NCBI GenBank assembly: GCA_946221915.1
Contig: CAMIKG010000037.1
Coordinates: 1 to 48,676, forward strand
DNA length: 48,676 nt
Source of the DNA: an uncultured Erwinia sp.
GTDB lineage: Bacteria > Pseudomonadota > Gammaproteobacteria > Enterobacterales > Enterobacteriaceae
Reading direction: 5' to 3'
Position numbers and translations under genes: made by a program. Of the stretch, positions 16,926 to 26,110 are shown piece by piece. Within the stretch, counting starts at the first letter, position 1. Each line of letters begins with the position of its first letter. Below the pieces are notes generated by a model. That model saw only the letters and a list, made by a program, of their open reading frames with translations. It did not search any database and was not told the DNA's origin.

Positions 16926-17885
16926 ATGACAGATATACCGGTAATTAACGCCGCGCAGGCCGCAGAAGCACTCAGGCACATCGATGTGAAAGCAGCGATG
17001 CGCCAGATTTTCCTCAATCTTTCAGCAGGCCATGCGCGGCAACCCGCGCAGAAAGTGGTGCTGCTGCCTGATAATAAAGGGGATTTTATTAACTACTTCG
17101 GCGTGGATATGGCCTCAGCGCTGATTGGCGTAAAGGTGTCGCCTTACCTGGTGAAAGCAACAGCCCCGGTGATTACCGCCTGGACACTGCTGATGTCCAC
17201 AGAGACGGGTATGCCGCTGATGCTGTGTGACTCTGCGGCGCTGACCACCGCGCGCACCGCCGCGACCACCGCGCTGGCAGTCGATCTGCTGGCGCCCGCG
17301 CAGGCGTCAACGTTATGCATTATCGGCACCGGCGCCGTGGGCCGCGCGCATCTGCGCTATGCCCTGAGTTTGCGTAACTGGCGGGCGATCAGCATGTGGA
17401 GTCCGTCATTTAACGGCAGTGTCGAACAACTGGGGCTGGACGCCGATATCCCGCCGGGGTTAGTTACCATTGCCACCAGCCTGGAGCAGGCGATAGCCGA
17501 TGTCGATGTGTTAATGATGTGCACCTCATCAGCCACGCCGGTGATCGACACCGCAGCGCTGAGCAAACCTTGCCTGATCACCTCGATCAGCACCAACGCG
17601 CCGGGCGCGCATGAAATCGACCCCGCCGCCCTGCCGGAGATGGATGTGTATTGTGATTACCGCGCCACCACACCGGCAGCCGCGGGCGAAATGGTGATCG
17701 CGGCGCAGGAAACGAACTGGCAACCGTCCCTGATTGCGGGTGACCTGCCGGAGCTGGTGAGCGGCACATGTGCGCAACCCACGTTCCAGCGTCACGTTTA
17801 CTTCCGCTCCGTGGGACTGGGGCTGGAAGATGTCGCCATTGCACACTGCGTGATGAATTATCTGAAACAACAGGAAACGCAATAA
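16926..17885 (+). CDS. Ornithine cyclodeaminase/mu-crystallin family protein, probably an imine reductase
   Basis: The 319-residue protein (ATG at 16926 chosen because a TTG-started extension adds 11 unconserved residues and a purine-rich site precedes this ATG) has the NAD(P) motif GTGAVGRAH. It also shows family residues around GVKVSPYLVK and the RTAATTA segment. The catalytic Asp of true ornithine cyclodeaminase is Asn in the aligned stretch STNAPGAHEID. That favours a ketimine/pyrroline-carboxylate reductase or amino acid dehydrogenase role over ornithine deamination. Its stop overlaps the start of a PLP enzyme (TAATG), so the two are translationally coupled. The gene is divergent from the DauR-like regulator. 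Confidence 0.82.
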   Translation: MTDIPVINAAQAAEALRHIDVKAAMRQIFLNLSAGHARQPAQKVVLLPDNKGDFINYFGVDMASALIGVKVSPYLVKATAPVITAWTLLMSTETGMPLMLCDSAALTTARTAATTALAVDLLAPAQASTLCIIGTGAVGRAHLRYALSLRNWRAISMWSPSFNGSVEQLGLDADIPPGLVTIATSLEQAIADVDVLMMCTSSATPVIDTAALSKPCLITSISTNAPGAHEIDPAALPEMDVYCDYRATTPAAAGEMVIAAQETNWQPSLIAGDLPELVSGTCAQPTFQRHVYFRSVGLGLEDVAIAHCVMNYLKQQETQ

Positions 17886-19024
17886 TGAAAATCAGACCCT
17901 TTGGCGTTGAGCAGTGGATGAATGAGTGGGAAACACGCTGTGAGTATAATCTGGCGGAAACCTGCGTCGAATCGCTGACCATGCAGCAGTTGCTGGATAT
18001 GTCGGGTAAAGCTGAGCTGGTGCTGGCAGAGATGCTGACGCTGAAAATGACCTACGGCCATATCGTGGGTTCTGAACGTCTGCGCACGCTGATTTCCGAA
18101 CAGTATCAGACTCAGTCAGCCAGCAATATTCTCATCACGCACGGTGCCATCGGCGCAAATGCACTGGTTTACGAAACGCTGGTCGAACCGGGCGACACCG
18201 TGATTTCAGTGTTGCCGACTTACCAGCAGCACTATTCGATACCGGTCAGCTACGGCGCTGAAGTCAAAATTCTGCCGCTGCGCGCAGAGAACCATTTTCT
18301 TCCCGATTTAACTGAGCTGAAATCGCTGATCGACAGCAAAACCAAACTGATCGCCATCAATAACCCGAATAATCCCACCGGGTCGCTGATGGATGATGAC
18401 CTGCTGCGCGCGATTGTCGACATTGCACGCGCGGCGGGCGCATGGCTGCTGTGCGATGAAGTGTATCGCGGCACCAATCAGAACGGTGATGGCTACTCTG
18501 CGGCGGTCGCCGATCTGTATGAAAAAGGCATCAGTACGGCGAGTATGTCGAAGACCTATTCGCTGGCTGGTTTACGTCTGGGCTGGATTGCCGGGCCGCA
18601 AACGCTGCTGCACGAGGTTGAATGTCACCGCGATTACAACACCATCAGCGTGGGTGTGCTCGATGACTATTTTGCCGTACTGGCACTGGAAAACCGCGAC
18701 AAGATCCTTGCGCGCAATCAGAAGATGCTGCGCGATAACCTCGCCCTGCTGGATGAGTGGGTGGCGGGTGAAGCGCTAATCACTTATGTGAAACCGCGTG
18801 CAGGTACCACCGCCCTGCTGCGCTACGATCTGCCGGTCAGTTCACGCGAATTCTGCGTCGGGTTGCTTGAACGCTATGGCGTGATGCTCACCCCGGGTGA
18901 CGCGCTGGATATGGAAGGCTATGTGCGCATCGGCTTTGCCAATAATTCTGCGATGATGAAGCAGGGACTGCAGAAGATGAGCCAGTTTATCCGCGAACGT
19001 GCGGCGGAAAAGAGTGCGGGCTGA
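17885..19024 (+). CDS. Fold-type I PLP enzyme, class I/II aminotransferase family
   Basis: This 379-residue protein shows NNPNNPTG (159-166), DEVY (191-194) and the PLP lysine K223 in SMSKTYSLAGLRLGW. The ATG at 17885 overlaps the preceding stop by one base. The N terminus (VEQWMNEW and following) and overall shape recall the subgroup that includes capreomycidine synthase-like enzymes, which use PLP for cyclisation instead of transamination. This is an impression from memory and not a firm assignment. Coupled to the cyclodeaminase-family reductase, it may build or break down a cyclic imino acid. Confidence 0.8.
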   Translation: MKIRPFGVEQWMNEWETRCEYNLAETCVESLTMQQLLDMSGKAELVLAEMLTLKMTYGHIVGSERLRTLISEQYQTQSASNILITHGAIGANALVYETLVEPGDTVISVLPTYQQHYSIPVSYGAEVKILPLRAENHFLPDLTELKSLIDSKTKLIAINNPNNPTGSLMDDDLLRAIVDIARAAGAWLLCDEVYRGTNQNGDGYSAAVADLYEKGISTASMSKTYSLAGLRLGWIAGPQTLLHEVECHRDYNTISVGVLDDYFAVLALENRDKILARNQKMLRDNLALLDEWVAGEALITYVKPRAGTTALLRYDLPVSSREFCVGLLERYGVMLTPGDALDMEGYVRIGFANNSAMMKQGLQKMSQFIRERAAEKSAG

Positions 19025-19053
19025 CGTCCCCTCTGAAGATCAGTCCATATCAC

Positions 19054-19088
19054 GGCGGGCACAACGCGTCTTCGTAATTATGCCCGCC
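19054..19088. terminator. Hairpin between the convergent PLP enzyme and P450 genes
   Basis: GGCGGGCA (19054-19061) pairs with TGCCCGCC (19081-19088) around a 19-base loop. There is no T-run on either side, so this is a weak bidirectional terminator candidate. Confidence 0.35.
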
Positions 19089-19095
19089 TGACACT

Positions 19096-20286
19096 TCACC
19101 ACGTCACCGGCAGTTCGCTGACGCCGCGCAGATTTGCCCGCTGGTTACGGCGAACGCCTGCGGTCACCGGCCGCATTTCCGGCAGTCGCGTCAGCAGCAC
19201 CTGCAACGCGACTTCCATTTCCGCCAGTGCCAGCCGGTAGCCCATACAGTGATGTATGCCACCACCAAAGGAGAGACTGCGTCCTTCCCGCCGCTGGATA
19301 TTGAGCATTTCCGGGGAGGAAAACACGGCCGGATCGTGATTAGCCGCCCCCAGCATAAGAAAGAAGCTGGTTCCGCGCGGGATAAGCTGCCCCTGCAGCT
19401 CAATATCATCGAGCGCGATGCGATACAGCATCTGCACCGAACTGTCGTAGCGCAGGCACTCGCCGATCGCGGCAGGTATCAGCGTATGATCCTGCTTCAG
19501 CCGCTCCAGCTCCATCGGGTTATCGTGCAGCGCCAGCAGCGCATTGCACAGCATATTGGAGGTGGTTTCATGCCCGGCGATAAACAGCAGAATCACGTTT
19601 GAGATGACCTCATCATGCTGCAGCCTGTCGCCGTCGCTGCTGCTGCGCAGAAAAAGTGACACCAGGTCGCTGGCGCTGCTGTTGTGGCGCGCCACAATAA
19701 CCGCACTGAAATAATCTTCCAGCACGGTGAAAGCCTCACTGGCTTTCAGCAGCTCTTCCCTGGTGATTTGCGGGTCAAACACCCTGACCAGCGCCGAAGC
19801 GGCGCTGCCAAGTGCGGCGGCGTCAGACTCCGGTACGTCCAGCATTCGGCAGATGATGCGCACCGGGAGGGGAAAAGCAAACTCGCGGGCCAGATCGCAG
19901 CGGTGGCGATCCGCCAGCGTATCCACCAGATCGTTGGCCACGCTGAGCGCCAGCTCCCTGAGCGGCTGGATCTCCTTTGCGCTGAAAGACTTCATCACCA
20001 GCGCGCGCAGGCGCGCGTGCTCCGGCGGGTTCAGCACCAGAAACATGCGGTGGATGCCGCGAAAAACCGGTAACGCTGTCGCCTCGTCACCAAAACGCAG
20101 CCGCACGCTTTGCATATAGTTTTTGCCCGCGCGCCGGTCATTCAGCAACGCGTCCACAATAGCGTGGCTGCCGCTGATGATGACGTTTTCTCCGGCGCGG
20201 ATCAGCGGGCCTTGTTGATGAAGTTTTCTGTAGAGAAGGAAAGGATTATCAGCATACTCGGGGTTCATCAGGTCATGAAGCTGCAT
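19096..20286 (-). CDS. Cytochrome P450
   Basis: This 396-residue soluble bacterial P450 has the I-helix motif AGHETT (237-242), the ExxR pair E276-R279 and the heme loop FGGGIHHCMG (340-349) with Cys347 as heme ligand. Length and motifs fit the class I bacterial P450s that need a ferredoxin and reductase, neither of which is encoded nearby. The ATG has a strong GGAGGGT. A secreted chorismate mutase gene lies only 25 bases upstream on the same strand, so the two are probably cotranscribed. The substrate is unknown. P450s are uncommon in Enterobacterales, so lateral acquisition is plausible but not shown here. Confidence 0.92.
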   Translation of the reverse strand: MQLHDLMNPEYADNPFLLYRKLHQQGPLIRAGENVIISGSHAIVDALLNDRRAGKNYMQSVRLRFGDEATALPVFRGIHRMFLVLNPPEHARLRALVMKSFSAKEIQPLRELALSVANDLVDTLADRHRCDLAREFAFPLPVRIICRMLDVPESDAAALGSAASALVRVFDPQITREELLKASEAFTVLEDYFSAVIVARHNSSASDLVSLFLRSSSDGDRLQHDEVISNVILLFIAGHETTSNMLCNALLALHDNPMELERLKQDHTLIPAAIGECLRYDSSVQMLYRIALDDIELQGQLIPRGTSFFLMLGAANHDPAVFSSPEMLNIQRREGRSLSFGGGIHHCMGYRLALAEMEVALQVLLTRLPEMRPVTAGVRRNQRANLRGVSELPVTW

Positions 20287-20311
20287 ACACTACCCTCCGC
20301 GTGATTGATGG

Positions 20312-20857
20312 CTAAAGCGATCGTCGAATCAGGGACAGGGAGACGAGCAGATTATTTTTATCCGCGTCGCTCAGACCGGGCGCCGTTAACTGTGCCGCCA
20401 GCCACGTCATATCGGTATCAGAGAAGCCGCCAGCCATCAGGCGCTGACTGATGGCGGTCATCATCTGGCTGTCGAGTTGCAGTATCTGCTGGCGGGTGTC
20501 GGACAGGTCGCTGGCGGCGGTGTTTTGGTCCGGCGTGGCCTGCCAGTCGGCCAGATAACGGTACTGAATCGCCTTCCCGGCGCTTATCAGGGCGTGGACA
20601 AAAGGCGCGACAGAATGAGGGTCTAGCCCGGCTTGCCGGGCATTGTTCTGCATATCTGCCAGCACTTTCTGTTCCCTGATCACATCCTCCACCGGCAGAT
20701 GGCGCTGCGCCTTGTAACCCGCCACCTGCTTCATAATCAGCATCCGTTGATTAAGCGCCGAGGAGAGTGATTCAAGTGATAGTGAAGTCACTGAACCGGC
20801 AAATACGCTACTGCACATAAACAGTGAAGAGAGAAAAAACGCCACAATCTGGATCAC
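20312..20857 (-). CDS. Periplasmic chorismate mutase (AroQ-gamma type)
   Basis: The 181-residue protein starts with a signal peptide (about 1-20, FMCSSVFA before GS) and continues as the all-helical secreted AroQ chorismate mutase. R38 and K49 in the first long helix, and REQ (61-63) in the next conserved stretch, match the family's chorismate-binding positions. The extra C-terminal helices are typical of the gamma class. The enzyme converts chorismate to prephenate outside the cytoplasm; the physiological reason is unclear, and virulence roles have been proposed for exported versions in pathogens. It is upstream of the P450 by 25 bases on the same strand. Confidence 0.85.
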   Translation of the reverse strand: MIQIVAFFLSSLFMCSSVFAGSVTSLSLESLSSALNQRMLIMKQVAGYKAQRHLPVEDVIREQKVLADMQNNARQAGLDPHSVAPFVHALISAGKAIQYRYLADWQATPDQNTAASDLSDTRQQILQLDSQMMTAISQRLMAGGFSDTDMTWLAAQLTAPGLSDADKNNLLVSLSLIRRSL

Positions 20858-21139
20858 AGGCCACCCCGCTGATAGAAAGTTGACGTTAATTTACACACGG
20901 AAAAATAACATTGTGTGATTATTTTGTTTTCGAAATGTAAGTATTAGCATGCAGATAAAACACTGCTGTCGGGCAATAAAAGTGCCCTCAACAACGCTTT
21001 TTTCAGTACCACCGCGAATGCATGACTGCCGTCACTGAATTCCCGTCCCGCACAGAACTGGGTTTTCGACCATGATGAAGATGGCGTGTTAACATCGCTC
21101 AATCCGCGCGTACGCACAGTCAGGATTTACATTAACCAG

Positions 21140-21856
21140 ATGAAAAAACGAGAATTCATTACCCAGGACTTGCTGAGCAAAATTTACCAGGAAGATGTCT
21201 CCGGGCCGCGCAAACTGCCCACCGAGCGTCAGCTGGCGGAAGAGTATGGCGCTTCACGCTTTACGGTGCGCAAGGCGCTGGAAAAACTGGTCAATATCGG
21301 TGCAGTACGCATCGTGCAGGGTTCAGGCATCTGGATTAATGATTCGGTACGCAGTAACCCGCTGGTGTATAACTCCATTACCGAAAAACGCTTTGATCAG
21401 ATGCGTTACCGCATCATCAGCCTGCATAAACGACGCCCGGACAGCGACGAGCAAAAGATCTTCGCCATCAGCGATAACGCCTTTATCTGGGAGTTTTGCC
21501 GCTTACGCTATGTCGATGACGCCGCGGTGCAGATTGAGATTTCCCGCATGCCCGTCGACATGTTCGCCGATCTGACGCGCGAAAGCGTGGAACGCTCGAT
21601 TCAGCAGTATGTGCTGGATAAGGGCTACCCGATTTCGCATCTGCTCACCAGCTACCACGCGGTGTGTGTCTCGCGTGAACAGGCGACCTTACTGGGCTGC
21701 AGGAAAGGCAGCCCGGCCATGCATATTGTCAATCGCGGTATATTGTCCGGCGGGCAGGTGTATGAAATCAGTGACATTATTGATATCAATTACACCTGCA
21801 CCTACCTGATACCGCATAATCGCGACAATCTGCGTTACCGCCAGCAGCAGCGCTGA
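21140..21856 (+). CDS. GntR family regulator with UTRA-type effector domain
   Basis: The 238-residue protein from the ATG at 21140 has a GntR winged helix (about 8-65, with RKLPTERQLAEEYGASRFTVRKAL-like spacing) and a UTRA ligand domain. A GTG at 21086 in the same frame would add 18 residues; neither start has an ideal ribosome-binding site, so the N terminus is uncertain. It ends one base from the stop of the convergent ManD/RspA-type gene and precedes a PTS locus, so it probably senses a phosphosugar or sugar acid of that module. Confidence 0.83.
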   Translation: MKKREFITQDLLSKIYQEDVSGPRKLPTERQLAEEYGASRFTVRKALEKLVNIGAVRIVQGSGIWINDSVRSNPLVYNSITEKRFDQMRYRIISLHKRRPDSDEQKIFAISDNAFIWEFCRLRYVDDAAVQIEISRMPVDMFADLTRESVERSIQQYVLDKGYPISHLLTSYHAVCVSREQATLLGCRKGSPAMHIVNRGILSGGQVYEISDIIDINYTCTYLIPHNRDNLRYRQQQR

Positions 21857-21857
21857 C

Positions 21858-23057
21858 TCAGGGGGTATGCATCGTGCCGTCTGGCAGGCGGCTTTGCGTC
21901 CACTCGTGCGGGCGGTAAACCACCGGATACTGCTCCGCCAGCGCTTCATCAAAGCTGACGCCATGGCCTGCCGCCTCTGGCGGATAGAGATATCCCTGCT
22001 TCACTTCTGGTGCGCCGGGGAACAGCGCATCCGTCGCTGACGAACGTGGAATAAACTCCTGAATCGCCGCGTTGTGCAGGTGAATATTTAAATGCGTATT
22101 GACCGCAACCCCCACCGGCGTCATATCGCCCGGCCCATGCCAGGCCAGACGCACACCAAATGCCTGACACAATGCCGCCAGTTTCAGCGCTGGCGTGATG
22201 CCGCCAATTTGCGACACGTGGCAGCGAATGAAATCGATGCGCCGGTTAACGATCAGATCATGCCACTCTGCCGGATTATTGAATAACTCGCCTAACGCCA
22301 GCGGTACGCAGCTTTGCTGGCGTAATTGTTCCAGCCAGCCACACTGATGCGGCGGTAATACGTCCTCAATAAAATAGGGGCTGAAGGGTTCAAGCTGTTT
22401 AACCAGCTGAATCGCCTGCTGCGGGAATAAACGCTCATGGACATCATGCAATATCTCAAAACGATGACCATATTTTTCCCGCAGGGCACGGAACATCTCA
22501 ACCGTGTTCGCCATATACTCCTGCTGCGAGTAATACGCACCCTGGACAGGGTTGTCCGGCGAATTAAGCCGGGTAGCGGTGCCGCCATAAAAGCCCAGCT
22601 GGCAGCGAATATGCCGGTATCCTTTGTCGAGCAGCTTATCGACCGACTGGTATAGCTCCTCCAGCGTTTCCCCGCTGGCATGGCTATACGCCGCGATTGC
22701 CGTGCGCGCCTTACCGCCCCACAGCTGATACAGCGGCATGCCGGCTAACTGCCCTTTAATATCCCATAACGCCATATCAATACCGGAAATCGCATTATTG
22801 CTGACCGGACCGTTACGCCAGTAAGCATTAACATTCATCATTTGCCACAGATCTTCAATATCATTGGCATCGCGCCCCACCAGCAGCGGCACAAGGTACT
22901 CATCGACCATGGTTTTCACCGCCAGCGGGCGCTGCTGGAAGGTCGCGCAACCATGGCCGGTTACGCCTTTATTGGTGGTGATACGTACGGTGACCAGATT
23001 ATGGCGATCGGGTCGGGTAATAAAACAACGAATACTTTCAATGATGGTTGGGGTCAC
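21858..23057 (-). CDS. Enolase superfamily sugar acid dehydratase (ManD/RspA type)
   Basis: The 399-residue protein has the N-terminal capping domain and the barrel of the mandelate racemase group. Metal ligands are likely Asp205 (HDVHERL), Glu231 (FIED) and Glu257 (LGELFN). His207 and His307 (AWHGPGD) serve as acid/base candidates. The pattern and length match the ManD/RspA family, which dehydrates D-mannonate or related sugar acids; some members, including RspA, are slow or of unclear substrate. It diverges from the PTS EIIBC gene across about 300 bases and converges with the GntR regulator. Confidence 0.85.
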   Translation of the reverse strand: MTPTIIESIRCFITRPDRHNLVTVRITTNKGVTGHGCATFQQRPLAVKTMVDEYLVPLLVGRDANDIEDLWQMMNVNAYWRNGPVSNNAISGIDMALWDIKGQLAGMPLYQLWGGKARTAIAAYSHASGETLEELYQSVDKLLDKGYRHIRCQLGFYGGTATRLNSPDNPVQGAYYSQQEYMANTVEMFRALREKYGHRFEILHDVHERLFPQQAIQLVKQLEPFSPYFIEDVLPPHQCGWLEQLRQQSCVPLALGELFNNPAEWHDLIVNRRIDFIRCHVSQIGGITPALKLAALCQAFGVRLAWHGPGDMTPVGVAVNTHLNIHLHNAAIQEFIPRSSATDALFPGAPEVKQGYLYPPEAAGHGVSFDEALAEQYPVVYRPHEWTQSRLPDGTMHTP

Positions 23058-23255
23058 GGCAAAAAACTCCTGTGTTGCGGTGAACGCACGGCATAGAAAA
23101 TGAAGTGGCGATTGACGCGTATCATTGCCGTTAATTTTCGCTATCGCAAACGGTTTTTTAAATGAATTTTATTGGTCAGTTATTTGCTTCTATTTTAATT
23201 AAAAACCATACCAATTATTTATTTCCTGCCATTCAGGTCATGGCAGATAAGGAAC

Positions 23256-23271
23256 TGTGATCGCCATCAAA
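23256..23271. promoter_or_regulatory. Candidate CRP site
   Basis: TGTGA, six bases, then TCAAA: nine of ten core positions match the CRP consensus TGTGA-N6-TCACA. It sits 85 bases before the EIIBC start, a usual activating distance, within the divergent region 23058-23355, in which no gene is seen. Confidence 0.5.
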
Positions 23272-23355
23272 ATTTATTGGTTTGTTTTTATCTTTCGCAG
23301 TTATTATCATCTCGCCTCGATAGCAAATGTCATTTTTCTTCCCTCAGGAGAAGAT

Positions 23356-24723
23356 ATGGGAACCCAGGAAGTTATTAACAATATTATCCATCTGATCGGT
23401 GGTGAGAAAAATATCAATAAAGTCTGGCATTGTATGACGCGACTGCGCTTCGATCTTATTGACGATAATAAAGTAGATTCTGGCGAAATAAGAAAGCTTC
23501 CCGGCGTGCTTGGCGCGCAAATGCAAAGCGATCAGTTTCAGATCATTATTGGGCCTAAAGTGAACAGCTGGTATCAGCAGCTTTTATCGGTGATGGGTTC
23601 GCCTGACACAACAGCCTCTGCCACCGGCAAGGGGCGCAAAAGCCTGGTGTCACTGTTTATGGATACGGTGTCCGGCGTATTTGGCCCCATCGTCCCCGCC
23701 ATTGCTGGCGCCGGGATGATTAAAGGTCTGCTGGCCGGGTTGATCGCGCTGAAACTGGTCTCGGCGAAAAGCGATACCGTGGTGGTGATCGACCTTATCG
23801 CCAGCGGCGTGTTCTATTTTCTGCCGTTCTTCCTCGCGGTATCCGCAGCGAAGATTTTCAAAACCAATGAATACCTTGCCGCAGCCGTCGCCGCCTGTCT
23901 GATGTACCCCTCACTGATCGAGGCAGCAAAAGCGTTAGCCGCTCATCAGGATGGCGCAGTCAGCGCGTTCTGGCTGATGAATGTGATACCGGTGTCCGTA
24001 TTCAACTATGCCGCCAGTGTTATTCCCGTTATTTTCTCGGTACTGGCGCTGAGTTATATCCATCGCTGGGTGGACCGCATCATGCCTGATGTGCTGAAAA
24101 CGGTGTTTACCCCTACTCTGACGCTGTTCCTGGCGGCGCTGACGGCACTGGTGGTGATTGGTCCGACCGGTATCTGGCTGGGTAAAGCGCTGGCCTGGTT
24201 TATCGAAGGTCTGTTTGGTGTGTCAGCCAGCTTTGCCGGCATTATTGTCGGCGCGATTAGGCCGGTGGCGATCCTGACCGGGATGCACCATGCTATGACG
24301 CCGATTGCCCTGCAAAACTTTAGCGATCGTGGCTATGACATGCTGATGCCGATGATGTTTATGGCGAATATGGCGATAGCAGGTTCTACCTTCGCTATCT
24401 GGCGTCTGAGCAAAACGCAGCAGGATAAAACCGTCACGCTTTCGGCGGCCATCTCTGCACTGCTGGGCATTACTGAACCCGCGCTGTTTGGTGTTCTGAC
24501 GCGCTATAAGAAAGCGTTTATCGCCGCCACCGTTTCCAGCGCCATCGCTTCCGCGTTTATTGGTTTCTTTGGCGTGCGCCTGTACGGCTATATTCTGTCC
24601 AGTATCTTCAGTCTGCCCGCCTACATCGGCCCTTACTTCGTCTGGGCGATATCGGGGGTGGTGATTGCGCTGCTGCTCTCTTATACCCTTACGATGGTAC
24701 TGGTCGGCAGAGAACAGGACTGA
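23356..24723 (+). CDS. PTS transporter subunit EIIBC, beta-glucoside/sucrose-type
   Basis: From the ATG at 23356 (AGGAG just upstream, which decides the start) the protein has 455 residues. An N-terminal EIIB domain has the phosphorylated Cys26 in WHCMTRLRF. It is followed by a multi-helix EIIC domain with the GITEPALFG motif. No EIIA domain is attached, so it probably borrows EIIA-Glc (Crr). It imports and phosphorylates a sugar across the inner membrane. No phospho-glycosidase adjoins it; instead there are a ManD/RspA-type dehydratase (divergent) and a HAD phosphatase (downstream), which points to an unusual substrate. Confidence 0.88.
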   Translation: MGTQEVINNIIHLIGGEKNINKVWHCMTRLRFDLIDDNKVDSGEIRKLPGVLGAQMQSDQFQIIIGPKVNSWYQQLLSVMGSPDTTASATGKGRKSLVSLFMDTVSGVFGPIVPAIAGAGMIKGLLAGLIALKLVSAKSDTVVVIDLIASGVFYFLPFFLAVSAAKIFKTNEYLAAAVAACLMYPSLIEAAKALAAHQDGAVSAFWLMNVIPVSVFNYAASVIPVIFSVLALSYIHRWVDRIMPDVLKTVFTPTLTLFLAALTALVVIGPTGIWLGKALAWFIEGLFGVSASFAGIIVGAIRPVAILTGMHHAMTPIALQNFSDRGYDMLMPMMFMANMAIAGSTFAIWRLSKTQQDKTVTLSAAISALLGITEPALFGVLTRYKKAFIAATVSSAIASAFIGFFGVRLYGYILSSIFSLPAYIGPYFVWAISGVVIALLLSYTLTMVLVGREQD

Positions 24724-25314
24724 GCCATTAGCCGATAGTTTCTGATTAACGAAAGACTCTCCCGCTAAAGCCCCTGCTGGCTTTAGCGGGTTCAAACCTG
24801 CTAAAACCTGTCAGCGTCTCTCTGACCTCCACCCACGCCCCTCTGTTTAAAATCCCTGATTTTCAATCCGCTATGGTCAGTTACGCGACTTTCGTCGCTG
24901 AAAACTTGTGCAGCCTTTTCCCGGGTCACTTATAAACGAGCACAAAACATCATTAAAAGCGTGATTTAAATCGCAAAACAAGCAGTGCGGCAGAGGCAAC
25001 AAAGCAGACAAAAAAAACAGTTTAAACTATTAAAATATAGTCACATAAGTGAAAAATGGTGCTTAGGGAGCAGCTGAAACACCTGACATCAAACATTGCA
25101 TAAATTGACATTAAATAACATAATCAAGCACGGCAAAAGTGAGCAATCTGTCATCTGCTGCTCTGCATTACCCTGCGACAGAGCATGCGGCAGCAAGCCT
25201 GAATGCGGATTATCACCTCATGTCTTTACGCGGGAACAACAGGATCACCGTTATCTGCCTGTGAAGCGCAGAAACGGCCTCAACCTTTCTTTTCAAAAGC
25301 ATCAGGAGGTCACA
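24724..25314. other. Gene-free region between EIIBC and the HAD gene
   Basis: About 590 bases with no convincing gene. A 12-bp hairpin (24761-24790) lies just after EIIBC. A CRP-like element (CGTGA-TTTAAA-TCGCA, 24960-24975, eight of ten core matches) lies about 340 bases before the HAD start. A further hairpin (TGCTCTG 25159-25165 with CAGAGCA 25179-25185) falls in the probable leader. The region 24940-25130 is AT-rich. Confidence 0.45.
24761..24790 (+). terminator. Hairpin downstream of the PTS gene
   Basis: CCCGCTAAAGCC and GGCTTTAGCGGG form a perfect 12-bp stem with a 6-base loop, 37 bases past the EIIBC stop. Only a short TT follows, so it is a likely but not classic terminator. Confidence 0.6.
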
Positions 25315-26106
25315 ATGATAAAGCTGGTCATTACGGATTTAGATGGCACCTTCCTGCATAGTGATGGCGATTACAACCGTGCGCTTTTCGCTGAAGTTCA
25401 CCAGTTAATGCAGCAAAAAGGCGTGCAGTTTGCCGCCTGTACCGGAAAGCAGTGTGAGCGGGTTGAAGAGCTTTTCGCTGACGCAACGGATGACATCTGG
25501 ATCCTTGGCGACAGCGCAACCCGCATCAAGCACAAAGGGGGTTACGCCTACCAGTCGCTGATCCACAATAGCCTTGCGCTGGAAATCATCACGACTCTGG
25601 AAGGGATCACTGGCGAACATATTATTATCGGCTGTACCCCGCAGGGCGCAGTGGTGAAAGATACGATTTCCGACTCGCTGCTGGCGAAAATGAAAAAGTC
25701 CTATGCAAAGGTGACGCTGGTAAAAGATTTCCACCCGGTCACGGATGATTTCGTTAAAATCACCGTGTATGACCCGGAGCAAGGCTGCCATGAGAAGGTG
25801 AAGCATCTGGCGCCGTTCAGTGATAAAGCCTATATCGTGGTTTCCGAAGCCGCATGGATTGATATTGCCGATGTCGGTGTGCATAAAGGCCACACCGTGG
25901 CGATTCTGCAGGAAAAACTGGGCGTCACCCCTGACGAAACCATGGTGTTCGGCGATGGTTATAACGATATCGAGCTGATGTCGCAGGGGAAATATAGCTT
26001 TGCGATGCGTAATGCCTTCGAGGAAACGAAAGCTGCGGCGAACTTTGTGGCGCGCAGCAACGATGAAGATGGCGTGTTAAATACGATTAAACTGTTCCTG
26101 TCCTGA
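25315..26106 (+). CDS. Cof-type HAD-IIB family phosphatase
   Basis: The 263-residue protein begins with the HAD motif I DLDGT (D8 nucleophile, D10). It has the C2B cap insertion and ends with motif IV GDGYNDIELM and an ANFVA segment typical of Cof-type phosphatases. The ATG at 25315 is fixed by a near-perfect AGGAGG at 25304-25309; the frame is open further upstream but that part looks non-coding. It probably removes phosphate from a sugar phosphate produced by the PTS. It is convergent with the DeoR gene, with a hairpin between. Confidence 0.87.
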   Translation: MIKLVITDLDGTFLHSDGDYNRALFAEVHQLMQQKGVQFAACTGKQCERVEELFADATDDIWILGDSATRIKHKGGYAYQSLIHNSLALEIITTLEGITGEHIIIGCTPQGAVVKDTISDSLLAKMKKSYAKVTLVKDFHPVTDDFVKITVYDPEQGCHEKVKHLAPFSDKAYIVVSEAAWIDIADVGVHKGHTVAILQEKLGVTPDETMVFGDGYNDIELMSQGKYSFAMRNAFEETKAAANFVARSNDEDGVLNTIKLFLS

Positions 26107-26110
26107 CACA

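Noticed and set aside
25096..25314. 73-residue extension of the HAD phosphatase
   Set aside because: The HAD motif must be near the N terminus, and AGGAGG precedes the ATG at 25315.
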